Shown here: piece after piece, positions 34,204 through 47,161 of the stretch
Position numbering within the stretch: the first letter of the stretch is position 1
Layout of the letters: each line of letters opens with the position of its first letter
NCBI GenBank assembly: GCA_020152595.1
Contig: JAIGNY010000745.1
Coordinates: forward strand, 131,001 to 195,000
From: Chiridota heheva
Taxonomy: Eukaryota; Echinodermata; Holothuroidea; Apodida; Chiridotidae
Length of the DNA: 64,000 bases
Direction of reading: 5' to 3'
Position numbers and translations under genes: made by a program
The notes under the pieces: model-generated
Database searches by the model: none
Seen by the model: the letters and a program-made list of their open reading frames with translations, nothing else
What the model was told of the DNA's origin: nothing

Positions 34204-37200
34204 ATCACGCAGTACAATTGTTGCTGATTTGCATATAATGTAGTCTACGGCGGGAAAATCTTGCAGTTCAGATCCCACCCACTTGATACTCAACATTTCT
34301 TTGAAACCTTAATCATGGCCAGACCGTGGCTCCTATTTGGAAAAATAAAAATAAGTTCACCCAAAAAAATCCTCATAAATTATGCATACCTCTGTTATTT
34401 TTCAAGTTCAATAATTATTCTTGCTATGCTTTTACTTTAAATAGGGCCCGTTTGTGCATCGGTGGCATTTATTATTAAACTTAAACCACCAAAGGGTCCC
34501 CGCCCTATAGCCTTATATGGTATATTCGCCTTCTTTAATATGCTATAAACTGCGTCAGTGTACTAAGGCAGAAAAGAAAATGCCTGCTAATGAAAAGTAG
34601 TATCCCACTTAAGCTTAAATAAATGTATTACCTGCAATCTTTATATGGATAATACGAAACACGATTTGAATACATCAGGACTGAAAATTAAACTGAAAGA
34701 CATTGTAATCCGCGTACTTAAACCGGACCTTGTTTCAGCAGAGCTATGATAAAAACATTTTCTTTTTACAACACAGGCCACGCAACCAAGCAAAAGCAAT
34801 TCTTTGGCACTCTGAAGATAAGATTTAGATCAACATTGATTTGAACATTTAACAATGATAAACAATATTTTTGGTCATTCAGAATCGTATTAAATGGCAA
34901 AACACATCTGTATTTGAACATTCTGTTTGTACTTTCTACTTGTGAAATGATATGCCCAGTGGAATGCAGAGATGATATTAATAATTTATGCATACCAACA
35001 GGCTATCACCTAATGCGTCGCAAAAAAACATATATAAACTCACTTCTCTTCGAAACAATGAAATCATTTGAGCTTGTACCCCAAGTGATACACATGTGCC
35101 TTGGGTCAATTACACACAACACGTGATTAGAGCAAAAGATTCCATCGCTAGTACTACTATGAGTAAACCTAATTACAGGGAAACGGAAGAAATTTTTTAA
35201 AACAAAATGCATGAAATCTTCACTCCTTTAAAATCTGAATAATTTTGACCATGACTGTTGTTGAAAGGTTTATCATACACATAAAAATGAGATGAGGGTA
35301 AGAAATACAAACTTTTTGAGGGAATGAATGGTCGCTTTCACTTGCGATCTCATTGTGAAATGTGAATCATACTACCAGCTTGGTTTGATTCACAAACCAA
35401 GCTGGTGATAGCACGGGGATAATTTATCTTCGTTTTACAGTACATTGTTATTACATAACGATCATGCAATTAATTCACCCTCCTCTAGACCATGCTACAG
35501 CTATTTATAGTGATGGTCTTTCCCAGCAGAAGCTAAATTGAAACTCAAAAAACTTTCAAAAATATGACAAGAAAACCCGTGAAAATCCACTCATTAAAAA
35601 TGTTACTATGACAACATGTGAATCTAAGGTCATTCACCCAAAGTTCATTTGTATCCATTAATCAGAGCCCATATGCACATTAAATAATGTGATGTAACTT
35701 GTACTAGCCTTATAAAGTCAGTACAGTAGGGTGTGGTTGGGTGTGAATTCGTAAATGGTCTTGTAATACTTAGCTTGCGATTTGCGATATAAGTGTCAGG
35801 ATTTATAATGGATTCACAAGTATCTTAAAAAACAAAAGGGCTCTGGAGAGAATGGACAGGACTTTAAATAAAGGGATTATAAAGCAATGAATATGTTGTG
35901 GTCAGGGAAATATTAGCCCGGTAAGAAGATGCAAATACATAGCACCATCGAACCTGTTATTCCAGGTATATTATGACTATTTATTTCCAAACATTCACAA
36001 TCGTATATATTTATTGATTGAATCTGCATAAATATCACATATTTTCACAAATATATCAAGAGATACTACAAAAAGCATACACAAAGCATGAATTTTCTTT
36101 TCATTGAAATAGAACAGATTTTTACCATCTTTTGGCATTTTTGTTGTTGTAGTGATTTGGTTATTTTCAGTACTTTTAATTTGTCATTGAATATGAAGTT
36201 ACAAAACTGGTAGACCATGCAAGCTTAGAAGTATGTCAAGTATGTCCTCTTTGAATACAAATCTGTTTTGCATTAAATTTTGTGCATTATCTTAATTTTC
36301 TTTATTTTAACCCATCTATTTTTTTTTATATCTTCAATATAACCCCCCATCAAAATGTTCAATTTCTGAAAGAACTATTCGAGCTCTTTCAAATGATACC
36401 AGAATCACTGCTGTGGGACTATTTGACAAAGTAAGATAATTTTTTGAAAAGTGTATGTAAAATCGGTCGTTTTTATGACTGTGTGGGAATCTAAGGGTTA
36501 ATGAGACTTGCTGGCAAGGTCGAATTGTGTCAGTTTGTTAAATCTTAACATTGTGATGTTAATGTCGGCTTTAGTAACAAAAAACACAAATTACCAGGAA
36601 ATCAGTTTTTGACATATAAAAGAGAATTGTCTGAATGTAGATTTCTAGGAATAGCAAGTGCACCAGAAGTATCAGCAGGATCTTCCTTATTGTGACACTT
36701 TTAGTTATGAGTACAAGTGGATTTTGATCCACTGCTTCACATTAGAACCCTGATGCACTAAATTACGTTTGTTTACTTTATACACCCACATGAATGATTA
36801 ATCAGTAAAGGAAACAAGTTCAGAAGTTCATATCCATCTCGTGAGTCATGTGACTGCTACAAGCATTTTAATCTCCTACACTTACAATCCATGTTTACTT
36901 CTCAATAACTGCTAGAAATTCAGACACAGAAAAGTAAAGGCATTAAGGCAGTCAAATATGACTAGCAATCAAATTTTAAGAATCAGGCCTCCAGTAAGGC
37001 TTTTTTTCAGGTGTTCCACTCTGCCCCTATTTTCTACCACCCCACTCTTATTTTCTTCCACCCTGCCCCTATATTCACCCAAACTACCCCTATATTCATC
37101 CAAATTACCCCTATATTCCTCCACCTTGCTCCTTTTCATAAATTGTTTACATTTTTCAAGAAAATTTCACTTTTACTTTAATACTTTACCCTCTTTTAAA

Positions 37201-39358
37201 GCTGTTTAGTTCCCGCAATACAAAAGATGCAGATACACATTTTATTAGTGTCTACATGCAGGTCTGACATTTTTTGGAAAGGCCATTAATTAATGTAAAA
37301 TTTAAAGAAGTGTACATTATTAACAGATTTTGATTATGTTTTGCTATTCTTATGGTGTGTAGCATAAGCTTGCACAATCTACCTGTTTCATAACTTAAAT
37401 TGGTTCCGCAAAAGCACGGTTTCGGTCTGATTCACAGTTTATTTAAAAAAAAATGAAAAACCGAAAGTACCACACTGTAAATTTTTTCCAAATAATGGTT
37501 AAAATTGGTTTTATTTCAATATAAAAAAGTTCATGTTTTGTGTCAACAAATATTTTGAACTATCTTTTGATATATTTATGAAAATATGTGATATTTATGA
37601 GATTCAAGCAATAAATACGATTGAAAATGTTCGAAAATAGATAGTCATAATGTACCTGTAATAACAGGTTCAATGTCTTTGCGTCTTCTATCCATAACCA
37701 CAACAACTGTACCTTCATTTCCCTTTATTTAAAGTCATGACCATCCTCTCCAGAGTCTGTTTGTCTTTTAAAATACTTGGGCATCCATTATAAATCCAGA
37801 TAGAATTATAGCAAAGTAGTACAAGACCATTCATTCACAACCAACCCCGCCCTACTTACTGCCTGCCACAGGCCTGATAACTGTACTGTACTTGGCTATA
37901 ATACAAGTTACAACAAGATATTGTCCACAGTCTACGTGCTCCGCTTAGCGGCCCCTGGAAACAAATGAAACTTCTATGCGTGGCCCTAGGTTCACGTATT
38001 GTCATAGTAACATATTTAATGAATGGGTTTTCACAAGTGTGTGTATCATATTTCAAAACTTTCAGAAACTTTTTGAGGTTTTTTGAGTTTGAATCAGACT
38101 TTCTAATGGGAAAAAGTCGCTATAATTATAGCATGGTTTAGAGGAGAGAATTGTGTGATCGTAATGGAATAACACAATGCAAAACGAAGATAAATTACCC
38201 CGGTGCTATCAGTATCACTTACCAGGAAGCTGGTATGATTCACATTCCACAATGAGATCGCAATAGAAAACAACCATTCATCCCCTCAAAAAGTTTGTAT
38301 TCCTTCCCCTCATCTCATTTTCATGAGTAAAATATACTTTTGAACAAACAATAGTCCTAGTCGAAATTCTTCGGATTTAAGAAGAACGAAAGATTTCATG
38401 CATTTTGTGTTGAAAATTTCTTCCGTTCCCCTGTAATTATGTTTACTCATAGTAGTACTAGCGATGGAATCTTCTGTCTCAATCACATGTTGTATGTAAT
38501 TGACCCAAGGCACATGTGTATCGCTTGGGGGTACAAGCTCAAATGATTTCATTGGTTCGAAGAGGAGTGAGTTTATATTTTTTTGTGGACGCTCTAGGTG
38601 ATAGCCTGTTGGCATGCATAAATAAATAAAAGTGTCTCTGCATCCTGCTCTGCATATCGTTTCACAAGTAAAAAGTACAGGAAGAATGTTCACATACAGC
38701 TATTTCTTGCCATTGTTACATGATTCTGAGAGACAAAAAATATTGCTTATCAAGGTTAAATGTTTCAAATCAATTTTTAAATTAAACCTAATATTCAGAA
38801 AGCCGAAGAATTGCTTTTGCATGGGTGCATGGCATGTGTGTTAAAAAGAACATTTGTTCATAGGTCCTTGCTGAAACAAGGTCTGGCTTAAGTACAGAAT
38901 ACAAAGTAATTCAGTTTAATTTTTAATCCTGATGTATTTATGTCACGTATCATATAGAGATTGCAGAAAATACAATTTTATTTTTTCATTTTTGATAAAG
39001 AAAATATAAATTTGGTGGGGAGTAGAACACTACTTTTCATTAGGGGGCATTTTCTTTTCAGCAATTTCATAGCATAATTGAAGAAGGCGAAGATTATAGG
39101 GCGAGAGCCTTTAGTGGCTTAAGTATAATAGAAAATGCCACCCGATGTACAAACGGGGCCAATTTAAAAGTAAAAGCATAACAATAATGATTATTAAACT
39201 TGACAAATAACAAAGATATGCATGATTTATGAGTTTTTTTGTTGAATTACATATTTTTCAAAAGTATTTCAAAGAAATGCTAAGTATCAAGTGGGTGGGA
39301 TCTGAACTGTAAGATTTTTCACGTCGTATATGCAAATCAGCAACCCATTGTACTGCGT
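34204..39358. mobile_element. Foldback structure with ~1.7-kb inverted arms
   Basis: The left arm (about 34204-35985) and the reverse complement of the right arm (about 37640-39358) match along their length with many substitutions and small indels. Outer ends share CACGCAGTACAAT and CAGATCCCACCCACTTGATA. Middle parts share AATCATTTGAGCTTGTACC-like text, and inner ends share AACCTGTTATTCC/ACCTGTAATAACAGGTT-like text. The spacer is about 1.65 kb and has no recognised gene. Each arm carries a matching open frame starting MNIL (plus strand 34914, minus strand 38693; residues such as MPTGYHL and MKSFELVP are shared) with no known domain. It may be a foldback-type DNA transposon or an inverted duplication. 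Confidence 0.75.
35374..35406. repeat. Perfect 14-bp-stem hairpin in the left arm
   Basis: ACCAGCTTGGTTTG is followed by a five-base loop and its perfect complement. The corresponding place in the right arm (about 38220-38245) has only one half, so the hairpin is specific to this arm. Confidence 0.85.
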
Positions 39359-39364
39359 GGTCTT

Positions 39365-39655
39365 CATTGGTCAAGTTGGCAAGGTCCCTGGTTCTGATGA
39401 CGCCTTTGTTGGAGTTCAGGGAACGGTGGGGAGTGACTGTTATGTCGATACCAGCATTAGCTAGGGTTTTGGTGGTGAGGAGGGTGGTAGCTTCAGTGTC
39501 CCTGGTGCAGTGCACAGGAGATCACCGGATCTGAGGGTAGAAACCATAGGGAGGGTACTGACAAGGTTGTGGATCACCTTGTGGATGAGGAAGGGGGAAA
39601 CTTTTTTGAAACTATCTTGTTTGTTGGTGGCCTGAATGATTAAAATTTGGGGGAC
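39365..39655 (-). pseudogene. Jockey-type ORF1 (nucleic-acid-binding) fragment
   Basis: Minus strand pieces read MSP-like KVSPFLIHKVIHNLVSTLP, LRSGDLL, then ITVTPHRSLNSNKGVIRTRD. This is the gag-like region of Jockey-clade non-LTR retrotransposons, typically FLI...K, LRSGDLLVE, VxPHRSLNxSKGVIRCRDL. One frame change lies near 39515. The piece stops at the right end of the foldback. The rest of the element is not adjacent; another Jockey-like 3' end is at 49100-50210. Confidence 0.7.
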
Positions 39656-40369
39656 TGGGGCTGAGGAATGGTAGCAGGTGGGTTACAGGGAGGGGAGAGC
39701 AGAGTCATGATCAAGGCAAAAGCGTTTAATCATGTTGGAAGAAAAAAATACCAAGGGCCGGGTTGTTTACATCATGGCGGAAAAACTGGTTTTCCGCTTA
39801 AAACCACTTTTTATTTCAGAAACCTACCGGATTCACTTTGGGGCAAAACCGAGCAAGTTTAGTGTAGCATATTTTCTTCCAATTCAGTTTAAGTCACTGA
39901 TACCTGTCTATAAATCGCTAACAGCCAGATTACCTGACTCATTCAAGAAAACTCACTTAAAAAGCTTTATAAAAACCACCACATACCTGATGTATACAAC
40001 TCCTCCATCTTGAATTATTCTCTTCCATCCAATTGGTACAACAAGGAGGAACTGAGGAACAGGTGTTTTGAAACCACTAGCCTGAAGAGACATGGTATAT
40101 AAATCCCTGTCAGGGGTTGCCATTCACCCTCTCCAAATTGGTATTACTGGTGGCCATGGCATGTCACTTGAGCTTTAAAGTCATGAAGACGTTGACTATT
40201 TTTAGCAAGCTCCTGTAAGAAAATAAAAAAGAAATATGAAAATTTAGTAAAATCCTAATATGGCAGTAAGTCGCTATATAGACAATCTATATAAAAAAAA
40301 GTCAGAGAACTAACAGGAAAACGTACCTGTACACAGACAGGTTGCATAAACTCAAAAAAGTGGTACCAT
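39656..40369. other. Unassigned, partly open frames
   Basis: A plus-strand frame at 39732-40013 (93 codons) has no recognised domain. The interval may be the 5' or 3' part of a non-LTR element adjoining the RT relic that begins at 40370. Confidence 0.35.
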
Positions 40370-41990
40370 CCTCATGGACAAAGAGGACATCCTACACCGA
40401 TGGTCAGAATACATCGAAGAACTCTTTGATGATAACAGAGGAAAAAAGCCTACCATTAAAAAGAATATAGAGGGCCCACCAATACTAAAGGAGGAAGTGC
40501 AAAGAGCCATCAGTAAAATGAAACATGGCAAAGCATCAGGACCTGACAAAATGCCAATTGAAGTTTGTGTGGCTCTTGATGATGTAGGCATTGAAACTAT
40601 AACTAGGCTTTTAAATATGATATATGATACAGGAGAGATACCACCAGATAGAAATAAATCTATCTTCATATCCTTACCCAAGAAATCAGGTGCAATAGAA
40701 TACGAACTACACAGGACCATTAGCTTGATGAGCCATATCACCAAGGTCTTGCTTCGTGTTCTAATGTCCAGGATGAGAAATAGTATCCGGCCAGAAATTT
40801 CAGAAACCTAATTTTGTTTTGTTGTAGATAAAGGCACTAGGAATGCAATATTTACACTACCAAAGATCATGGAAAGATGCATAGAAGTACAGAAAGATTT
40901 ATATTTATTTCATTGATTACTCCAAAGCCTTTGACAAAGTCAAACATGAAGATCTCTTTGAAATACTCAGTAATTTGAATATCGATGGAAAAGATTTAAG
41001 TGTTATAAGAAACCTATACTGGGACCAGGAAGCAGCAATAAGACTTGAAGGAGATTACAGTGAATTTTAGGTAATCTGAAGAGGAGTCAGGCAGGGGTGT
41101 GTTTTGTCACCAGATCTTTTCAACATTTACAGTGAAACAACACTTTGTAACATTGACAGTCTTGAGGCTATAATGTGAATAGCCTACGCTATGCAGATGA
41201 CACAGAACTTATAGCAGAGTCAGAAGAAAACTGTAGTCTCTTCTGGATAAAGTTGTAGAGGAAAGTGAAAAAAGAGAGCTGTCTTTAAGTGTAAAGAAAA
41301 CAGAATGTATGGTGTTTTAAAAACAAGCCATAAACCCATTATGTAGTACAAGAAGCCAAGGAGAAATAATTAAACAAGTACAAGAGTTTAAGTACTTGGG
41401 TTACACAATAACATCAGATAGTCGGTGCATTAACGAAGTTAAAAAACGCATTGCAATTGCCAAAGACATGTTTACAAAAATGAATCCAATTCTGAGGAAC
41501 ATAAATATTGGAATGGACATGAAAGTCTATGTCTTGAAGGCATATGTATGGTCTACTCTTCTCTATGGCTGTGAATGCTGGACAATTACCAGTGACATCA
41601 AGAAAAGATTAGAAGCTACAGAAATGTGGTTCATTAGGAGAATGTTGAAAATATCTTGGACAGAAAGGAAAACAAATGATGATGTCCTGATAGCCTCAGG
41701 CATGGACAGGTCCCTACTCAATGCCATCAGGAGACAGATGGAATTTTTTGGGCATGTTTATTGGGAGGGTGGGTTGGAACAGCTTGCAGTATGTGGGAAA
41801 ATTGAGGGTAAAAGAAGCAAAGGAAGGCGGCGAGTTTAATATTCCAAAGCTTAAACAACTGGGCAACCAAAAACAGCCTAACTAACAATAAGTTTATGCA
41901 TTTAGCTCTAAACAGATGTGACTGGAGGGCAATGATCGCCAATGTCTGTTCCAGACTTGGCACCTAGAGAGAGAGAGAGAGACAATCTAG
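40370..41990 (+). pseudogene. Non-LTR retrotransposon reverse transcriptase (RTE/L1-like), degraded
   Basis: An N-terminal RT piece (40374-40811) has KMKHGKASGPDKMPIEV. It is followed out of frame by FIDYSKAFDKVKHEDL-like sequence (near 40905, first RT Asp) and VRQGCVLSPDLFNI-like sequence (near 41085). A YADDT active site is recognisable at about 41190. The C-terminal piece (41396-41839) has YVWSTLLYGCECWTI and RRMLKISWTERKTND, the conserved region after the RT in these elements. Stops and frame changes separate the pieces. The 3' end has a short GA run at 41969-41983. No endonuclease is seen upstream, so it is 5' truncated. Confidence 0.85.
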
Positions 41991-43159
41991 ATTTTTCATT
42001 TATAATTATGTCTTATATGTCTGTTTTATATCTTTATTACTTACAGTAATTGTATGTTCAGAAATGTAACTATTTCATTATTTTAATTTTATACCTTTTT
42101 TATTCAATCTTTTTGCAAAGCAAGGCAAAACATAAGATTTTTTTCTGAATGCTGTACTGTGCTTTAAAACTGTACTAGCTTTTTCCATCAAATTTTCTTA
42201 AGATTATTATTTTTTTGGCTGAATTTTAGAGTAATTGCTTTAACCACACAGAATTGCTCCTTCAAGATACTGGAATGCTATAAGCATTTGCCACATACAT
42301 TCAATTGTGTAATCAAGAATCGTAAATATGAGAACAATCATTTGTTTCCTCCTAACTATCAACATCAGAGAATTTATTTTTCTAAAAATCTTTCATTTCT
42401 TCATAATAACAATTCTGGCTAGCATATATCGAAGCTAATCCTACTATAGACCCAAGTCATAATATCAGGGCTTTTGCTTTCTATTCAAATGTCAAAACAC
42501 AGTTAAAGGAAGCTTTGCAGGGCTGTGACGATTACACGTGTAAACCTTAAACTGAAGGAACCTTCGATTAAACGATTAGTCTAATCTTCCCATAAGTTTT
42601 AATGTCCGCAATTTACATTTGCCATTTAAAGTCAATTACATTCAAACAAACTCACAACTTTCATTCAATAACTTTTACAATTCAAACTTTACATACAATC
42701 AACAAACAATCTATTCCCTTTCAGGGCAGAAGTTGAAATTCGCACTAATTAACTATAAATGGGGTTATATTTCACTTTGATTTGCAGAATTTAGAGCTAC
42801 TTGATGTGGAGGCTTAAGCCCAATTAACAACAATGTTAGGCATAGATCTGCATTAGCTTAACACCTGTTTTACACTTTCAACTTCAATGTCAACACTGGA
42901 CATCGTCGTAGCATTTTGTCCATCATGAGTGACTTACCCTCTTAATTTCTTAGATTGAAAATTTCAATCTTTCCACCGACTTAAAGTTTATCGTATCTAT
43001 CAAATTAGTTTCTCAAATCTTAAAGAGTTTTTCAAATCTTAAAGATTTAAATAGTATTGGGAGAAAAAATAATCCAAAGTTTTGATTTGGTTTTTTGATC
43101 GGTAAAAAGATAGAAAGATTTTATAATTGTCCAATCAAACCAAATACATACGTATCTCA
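41991..43159. other. No feature recognised
   Basis: AT-rich. No open frame of note and no repeat identified. Confidence 0.5.
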
Positions 43160-43243
43160 AACTTTCTGGGTCCAATCAGCACGCCGCGCCATGTTACCTT
43201 AAACTACGGAGGATATTTATGAAAGATACAACAAGGTTGAAAT
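43160..43243 (+). promoter_or_regulatory. Candidate promoter / 5' UTR with CCAAT box
   Basis: TCCAATCAGCACGCC at 43171 holds a CCAAT-box pentamer, followed by the CpG-bearing CACGCCGCGCC. The leader ends AAATATGG, a fair start context for the ATG at 43244. Prediction only. Confidence 0.35.
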
Positions 43244-43333
43244 ATGGCGACCAACGTTACAGCAGAACAGAATGTTTTCCAGAGGAAATTTAACCATTTC
43301 ATGAAGATAACAAGCTGGAGGAATCATTTCAAG
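43244..43333 (+). CDS. Putative first coding exon of an unknown plus-strand gene
   Basis: ATG in the context GAAATATGG opens 30 codons, starting MATNVTAEQNVFQRKFNHF and ending in TSWRNHFK, and runs directly into a near-consensus donor AAG|GTAAGG in phase 0. The peptide is basic and does not look like repeat translation. I do not recognise the family, and no following exon was found in the transposon-rich DNA downstream. If real, the next exon may lie beyond 43.4 kb or outside the window. Confidence 0.45.
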
Positions 43334-44259
43334 GTAAGGACACCAATAGTCAAGTTGGGAAAGGTACAACGAGACTGGAGTGACAAAATTGGTGATAATC
43401 AAATGTCCTGCTTCAGTTTTATGTTTACTGTCACATATCGTGCATGTTGTTATTTTTGTGTAGGCCTACAGTGTATTTAGGCGGCAGGTCTATTGTGTAC
43501 ACGTACATAACATTCCGACGTTACAGCAAGTATGTTGTGCATTTGAAAAATGCTGAGGTCAAACAAAGGGAGAAAATGAGCAAAGTTTGAAATTTGTATA
43601 TTCCCTGCTCCAAAAATTCAAGTGTTATCAATTAAAAGGTCATTTTCTCCACAATTCAATTAACAACAGCATTGTCAATAACCACAAGTCAACACAACTT
43701 CATAAAGATAGCAGCTTTTGACACCAGATATACAAACGTGTAGGCCTTAATATGATTTGATTTGCATATTTTACTGGAAAATTATGCAAACCAATTAAGT
43801 CTGAGCTTTCACTCAATATACACTTGTAACAGTAGGAAATGAAGAGAAAACTGGTTAGTTTAGGTTTTAATCCAAAAGGGTTAAACATTTTTAATCTTTC
43901 GACTAAGATTAAGAATTTTCAATCAAAGAAAAGATTCGTTTTTAATCTACTTGCATTTGTCCTTCATCACAATCACGGTTAGAATAAAAATATAATCTAT
44001 TAGATTAAATCTATAATCTTACGAATTAGGGGAGTAAGGTGTGGCGTGCAACAATCACAAAAATATCAAATAAAATATTAAAATGTTAAAAGCTCAATGC
44101 ATGTGCAGTTAAAACACAACTTGTAAAGTTGTAGGGTTCAGAGTGATGCCTAGATCACATTCCATAGACAACCAATGGTGGAAGACTGTTCCAATCTTTA
44201 ATTGTCCGGGAAAGAAGGTATTTGCATAGGTGGCACAAGAGCTGATGAGATGTATCATG
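43334..44259. other. No feature recognised
   Basis: Possible intron of the exon at 43244. AT-rich, no domain seen. Confidence 0.5.
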
Positions 44260-45560
44260 CGAGCTGCCTGCTCAGATCATAGTGAGAGCTTATCTTGTAT
44301 GTAGAGCTTGTGGCAAGATTTGTATCCTGGGAGAGGGATGGCAATGTCACTCTGAGGATTATGGTACATAATAATCAACCTGCCAGATAGCCTGCATGAG
44401 TTGTTGTAGCAGTGGCCATTCAAGCTGGTTAAGAAGTCCAGTGATGCTTGTAGTCCATGCATACTGATTTGTGACTCACCGTGCTGCTTTTCTCTGGACA
44501 TCCTCTAGCTTTTTCTCCTTCAGTCTTATGGAAAGGATCCCATAATGATGACCCCTATTCCTTTTCAAGAGACTCCTTCAGTCTTATGGAAAGGATCCCA
44601 TAATGATGACCCTATTCCTTTTCAAGAGACCAAGGGTGCTTGATGCCTTGTTGGTGATGTGATATGACCATGACATGTTCCTGTCTAGCTCTACACCAAT
44701 ATAAGGGTGATGATCTGTCTCTGTGACTGGGGTGTTGTCTATTGAGTACTGGTAGTTATTTGAGATTCTCTTCCTGTGTATCTTTAAGATGTGACACTTG
44801 GCTGCATTGAAAGACAATCTGCCAGAGGTGACCATTTCCCAAGAGAGTCCAGATCCTGCTGTAGTGCCAGTCCACATTCATTCGAGTCATCAGTAAAGAG
44901 CTTTATGTGACTTTCCAGACACCTCATTCCCTGCATCATTAAATATATAAAGAAAACATCAGATGGACCGAGGACAGTGCCTTGGGGTCCCCTGATGTTA
45001 CTTGGATGCCGTTTGAAGATGCACCATCTACTATAACTCCTTGATTTCTATTAGTTAACCACAACTTTATCCATTTGGAGGTATTATCCTGGATTCCATA
45101 GTACTCCCAGTTTCACCAGCAAACGTTTGTGTGCTACCATGAAAAAGCCTTGCTAAAATCTAATATAAGGATGTCTGTTTTTTCCTTTTTTCTATCAAGT
45201 GCCCTCAGGATGGTTTTGCAAGTTGTGATGTGTTGAGATTCCCATGAGTGCTTCTTCCTAAAACAGTGCTGGAAGTTGACTAAAAAGTTTTTCAGCTCAA
45301 CATGGTCTATGATGGATTTGTGATTTATGTGTTCCATTAGCTTTCATGTGACTGCTTTTAAAGAAATCGGCCTAGAATTTGCAGCTGATGCTCGGTCTCC
45401 TTTCTTGATAACATCAACCACATTAACAGTGATCGAATCATTAGGAGGCGTACCTGTATCATAAGATTGCTGCTTAACTGCTGCTAGCATAGCATCTTAG
45501 TTGCGTACTCTTTTCAGTATTCTGACTGGTATTATTACATCTGGTCCATTCGCTTTGTGG
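44260..45560 (-). pseudogene. CR1/Jockey-like non-LTR reverse transcriptase, degraded
   Basis: Minus strand. 45337-45134 encodes ILILDFSKAF, the first RT catalytic-Asp region (D-FSKAFD). 44877-44584 has FNAAKCHILKIHRKR, YIGVELDRNMSW and STLGLLKRN, the post-palm motifs (K-C-..., YLGVxL, TLGFLKRN). 44501-44277 has RLSGRLIIMYH and AIPLPGY, typical of the C-terminus. The YADD region between is broken by stops. A 58-bp tandem duplication at 44515-44632 adds a further disruption. 5' truncated. Confidence 0.8.
44515..44632. repeat. 58-bp tandem duplication
   Basis: CTCCTTCAGTCTTATGGAAA and the following 38 bases occur twice in a row with one indel in a C run. It lies within the CR1-like relic. Confidence 0.95.
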
Positions 45561-46833
45561 ATGTTAAGATTTGCTAAAAGGTTTTCACACTGGAGAGAGT
45601 GAACGTGATATTAAGCATTGCTGGAATTGAGTTTGGTACATAAAACTGACCCAGAAATTCATTGACAAAAAAGCTTTGATTGTTATTTTCACCACAAATA
45701 AATACAAAGATTAACTGATAAGTCAACTCAATTGCTCAAAAAAGAAAAAAGGTTGCAAAATAAGTGATCAAAAATGTTTCAAAGTTGCTGAGATTTCAGC
45801 ATGGTTTGCAAGCATCGCTGTCATTTTCCAGAGGATTGTATCAAATACAGTACAGTTGGGAATAAGGCTGGTTGGAATGTTTTTTCTGACATAGCTGGTG
45901 CACGGTGGCGCACTTTTAAAGTCTATAGGAAACGGCTATAAGTGTTGAAAACATATTACAATGCTTGCAAGACACAGCAAATTTGTCCATTTAAACGTTT
46001 AGGCTATTAAATAAAAAGGCACAGCCCGAAGGCTTTGATACTAGTTCTACTGTATGTCCCAACTGCTTTTTCCATTGCAACTTTAGCAAACTGAAGAGCA
46101 TGTCATTAAAAATTCATAGCTTACACGATTGTATTCTCATAAAACACTAAGCGAGAAAAACCGAATAGTAACATAACTTATTCTTTTTGATCTGCCTGTT
46201 CTGATTGAAAGTGAACTCGCCAAGGCCTCAGTCTGACAATCCTCTCATAGTTGATTTTGACTCAATTCTTTTATATCTTTTTTGACATTTCACATTTGCC
46301 TGTGATTAGATGCAACCACAGTACAACTTACACAGTAAGAGCAATGAGCAAATCTGAGCTTTGCAACTTTAGTGCAATAGGAAATGCATAAACGAACTTC
46401 ATTGACTTTGACTGCAAATGGGTAGCTTGTTTTCTATACCTACATATAATTGCTTTCAAAGTCCTTCTATCACATGACAATCTTCTAACATTTTTGCTTC
46501 CTTTGTGGCCTTAACAATTTCTGTTTCATAAAAAAGAAGGGAGACTGTGAAATATATATTAAGAGCCCATTATTTTCTCCAGAATCTTTTGTGAAAACAG
46601 CCAATCAAGAATTAGGACTGTTATGTATTGCCTATTGTATTTTTGAATGTCTATGTATTGCCTATTGTATTGTTTTCATTCTTTATAAATAAAGCCTTAT
46701 AAATGCATTTGTTCATTTTTCTTGCAATGTAACTTCAAAACCAAGTAACAAGTCTTGTACTCCATGGAAAAAAAACTGGTGCTTGTCCCTGGAGGGATGC
46801 ACCATGCAGAATTGCCTTGAGAGGCTCAAATTG
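45561..46833. other. No feature recognised
   Basis: AT-rich. A short direct repeat TATGTATTGCCTATTGTATT occurs twice at 46622-46671. No gene seen. Confidence 0.5.
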
Positions 46834-47161
46834 TCCCTCTTTTCGCGTACTGACAAATGTCATTTGTGTAGTGACGAATGTCAAAATTGAAATTATTAAT
46901 TCCGCATACTGACAAATGTTCAGAAAATTTTAAAGCTTGGTGAAAAAAAAGTTGATAAACATATTGTATAGCTTTATATATCATTGGAAAGAGAAAATGC
47001 TAAACTTTTGACAATTGTACTTACAATAAAGATATTTTAGCAAAATCTTATTTCACGAAGCTTTAAAGACATTCGTCAGTATGCGGAAATAATAATTCAG
47101 TATTTCGCACCAATTTTCATTTCACTTAAATAAGACATTCGTCAGTATGCAGAAAGAGGGA
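46834..47161. mobile_element. MITE, 328 bp, ~28-bp inverted ends
   Basis: The left end TCCCTCTTTTCGCGTACTGA and the reverse complement of the right end, TCCCTCTTTCTGCATACTGA, match over 28 bases with four differences. The subterminal motif ACTGACAAATGTC / GACATTCGTCAGT is repeated several times inside, in both orientations. No coding capacity and no clear target duplication. Confidence 0.75.

Noticed and set aside
32870..36502. Possible piggyBac-like ends (TTAAACCCTTA ... TAAGGGTTAA)
   Set aside because: The match is only a few bases, the left end has an extra A after TTAA, and the interval would cut through one arm of the foldback.
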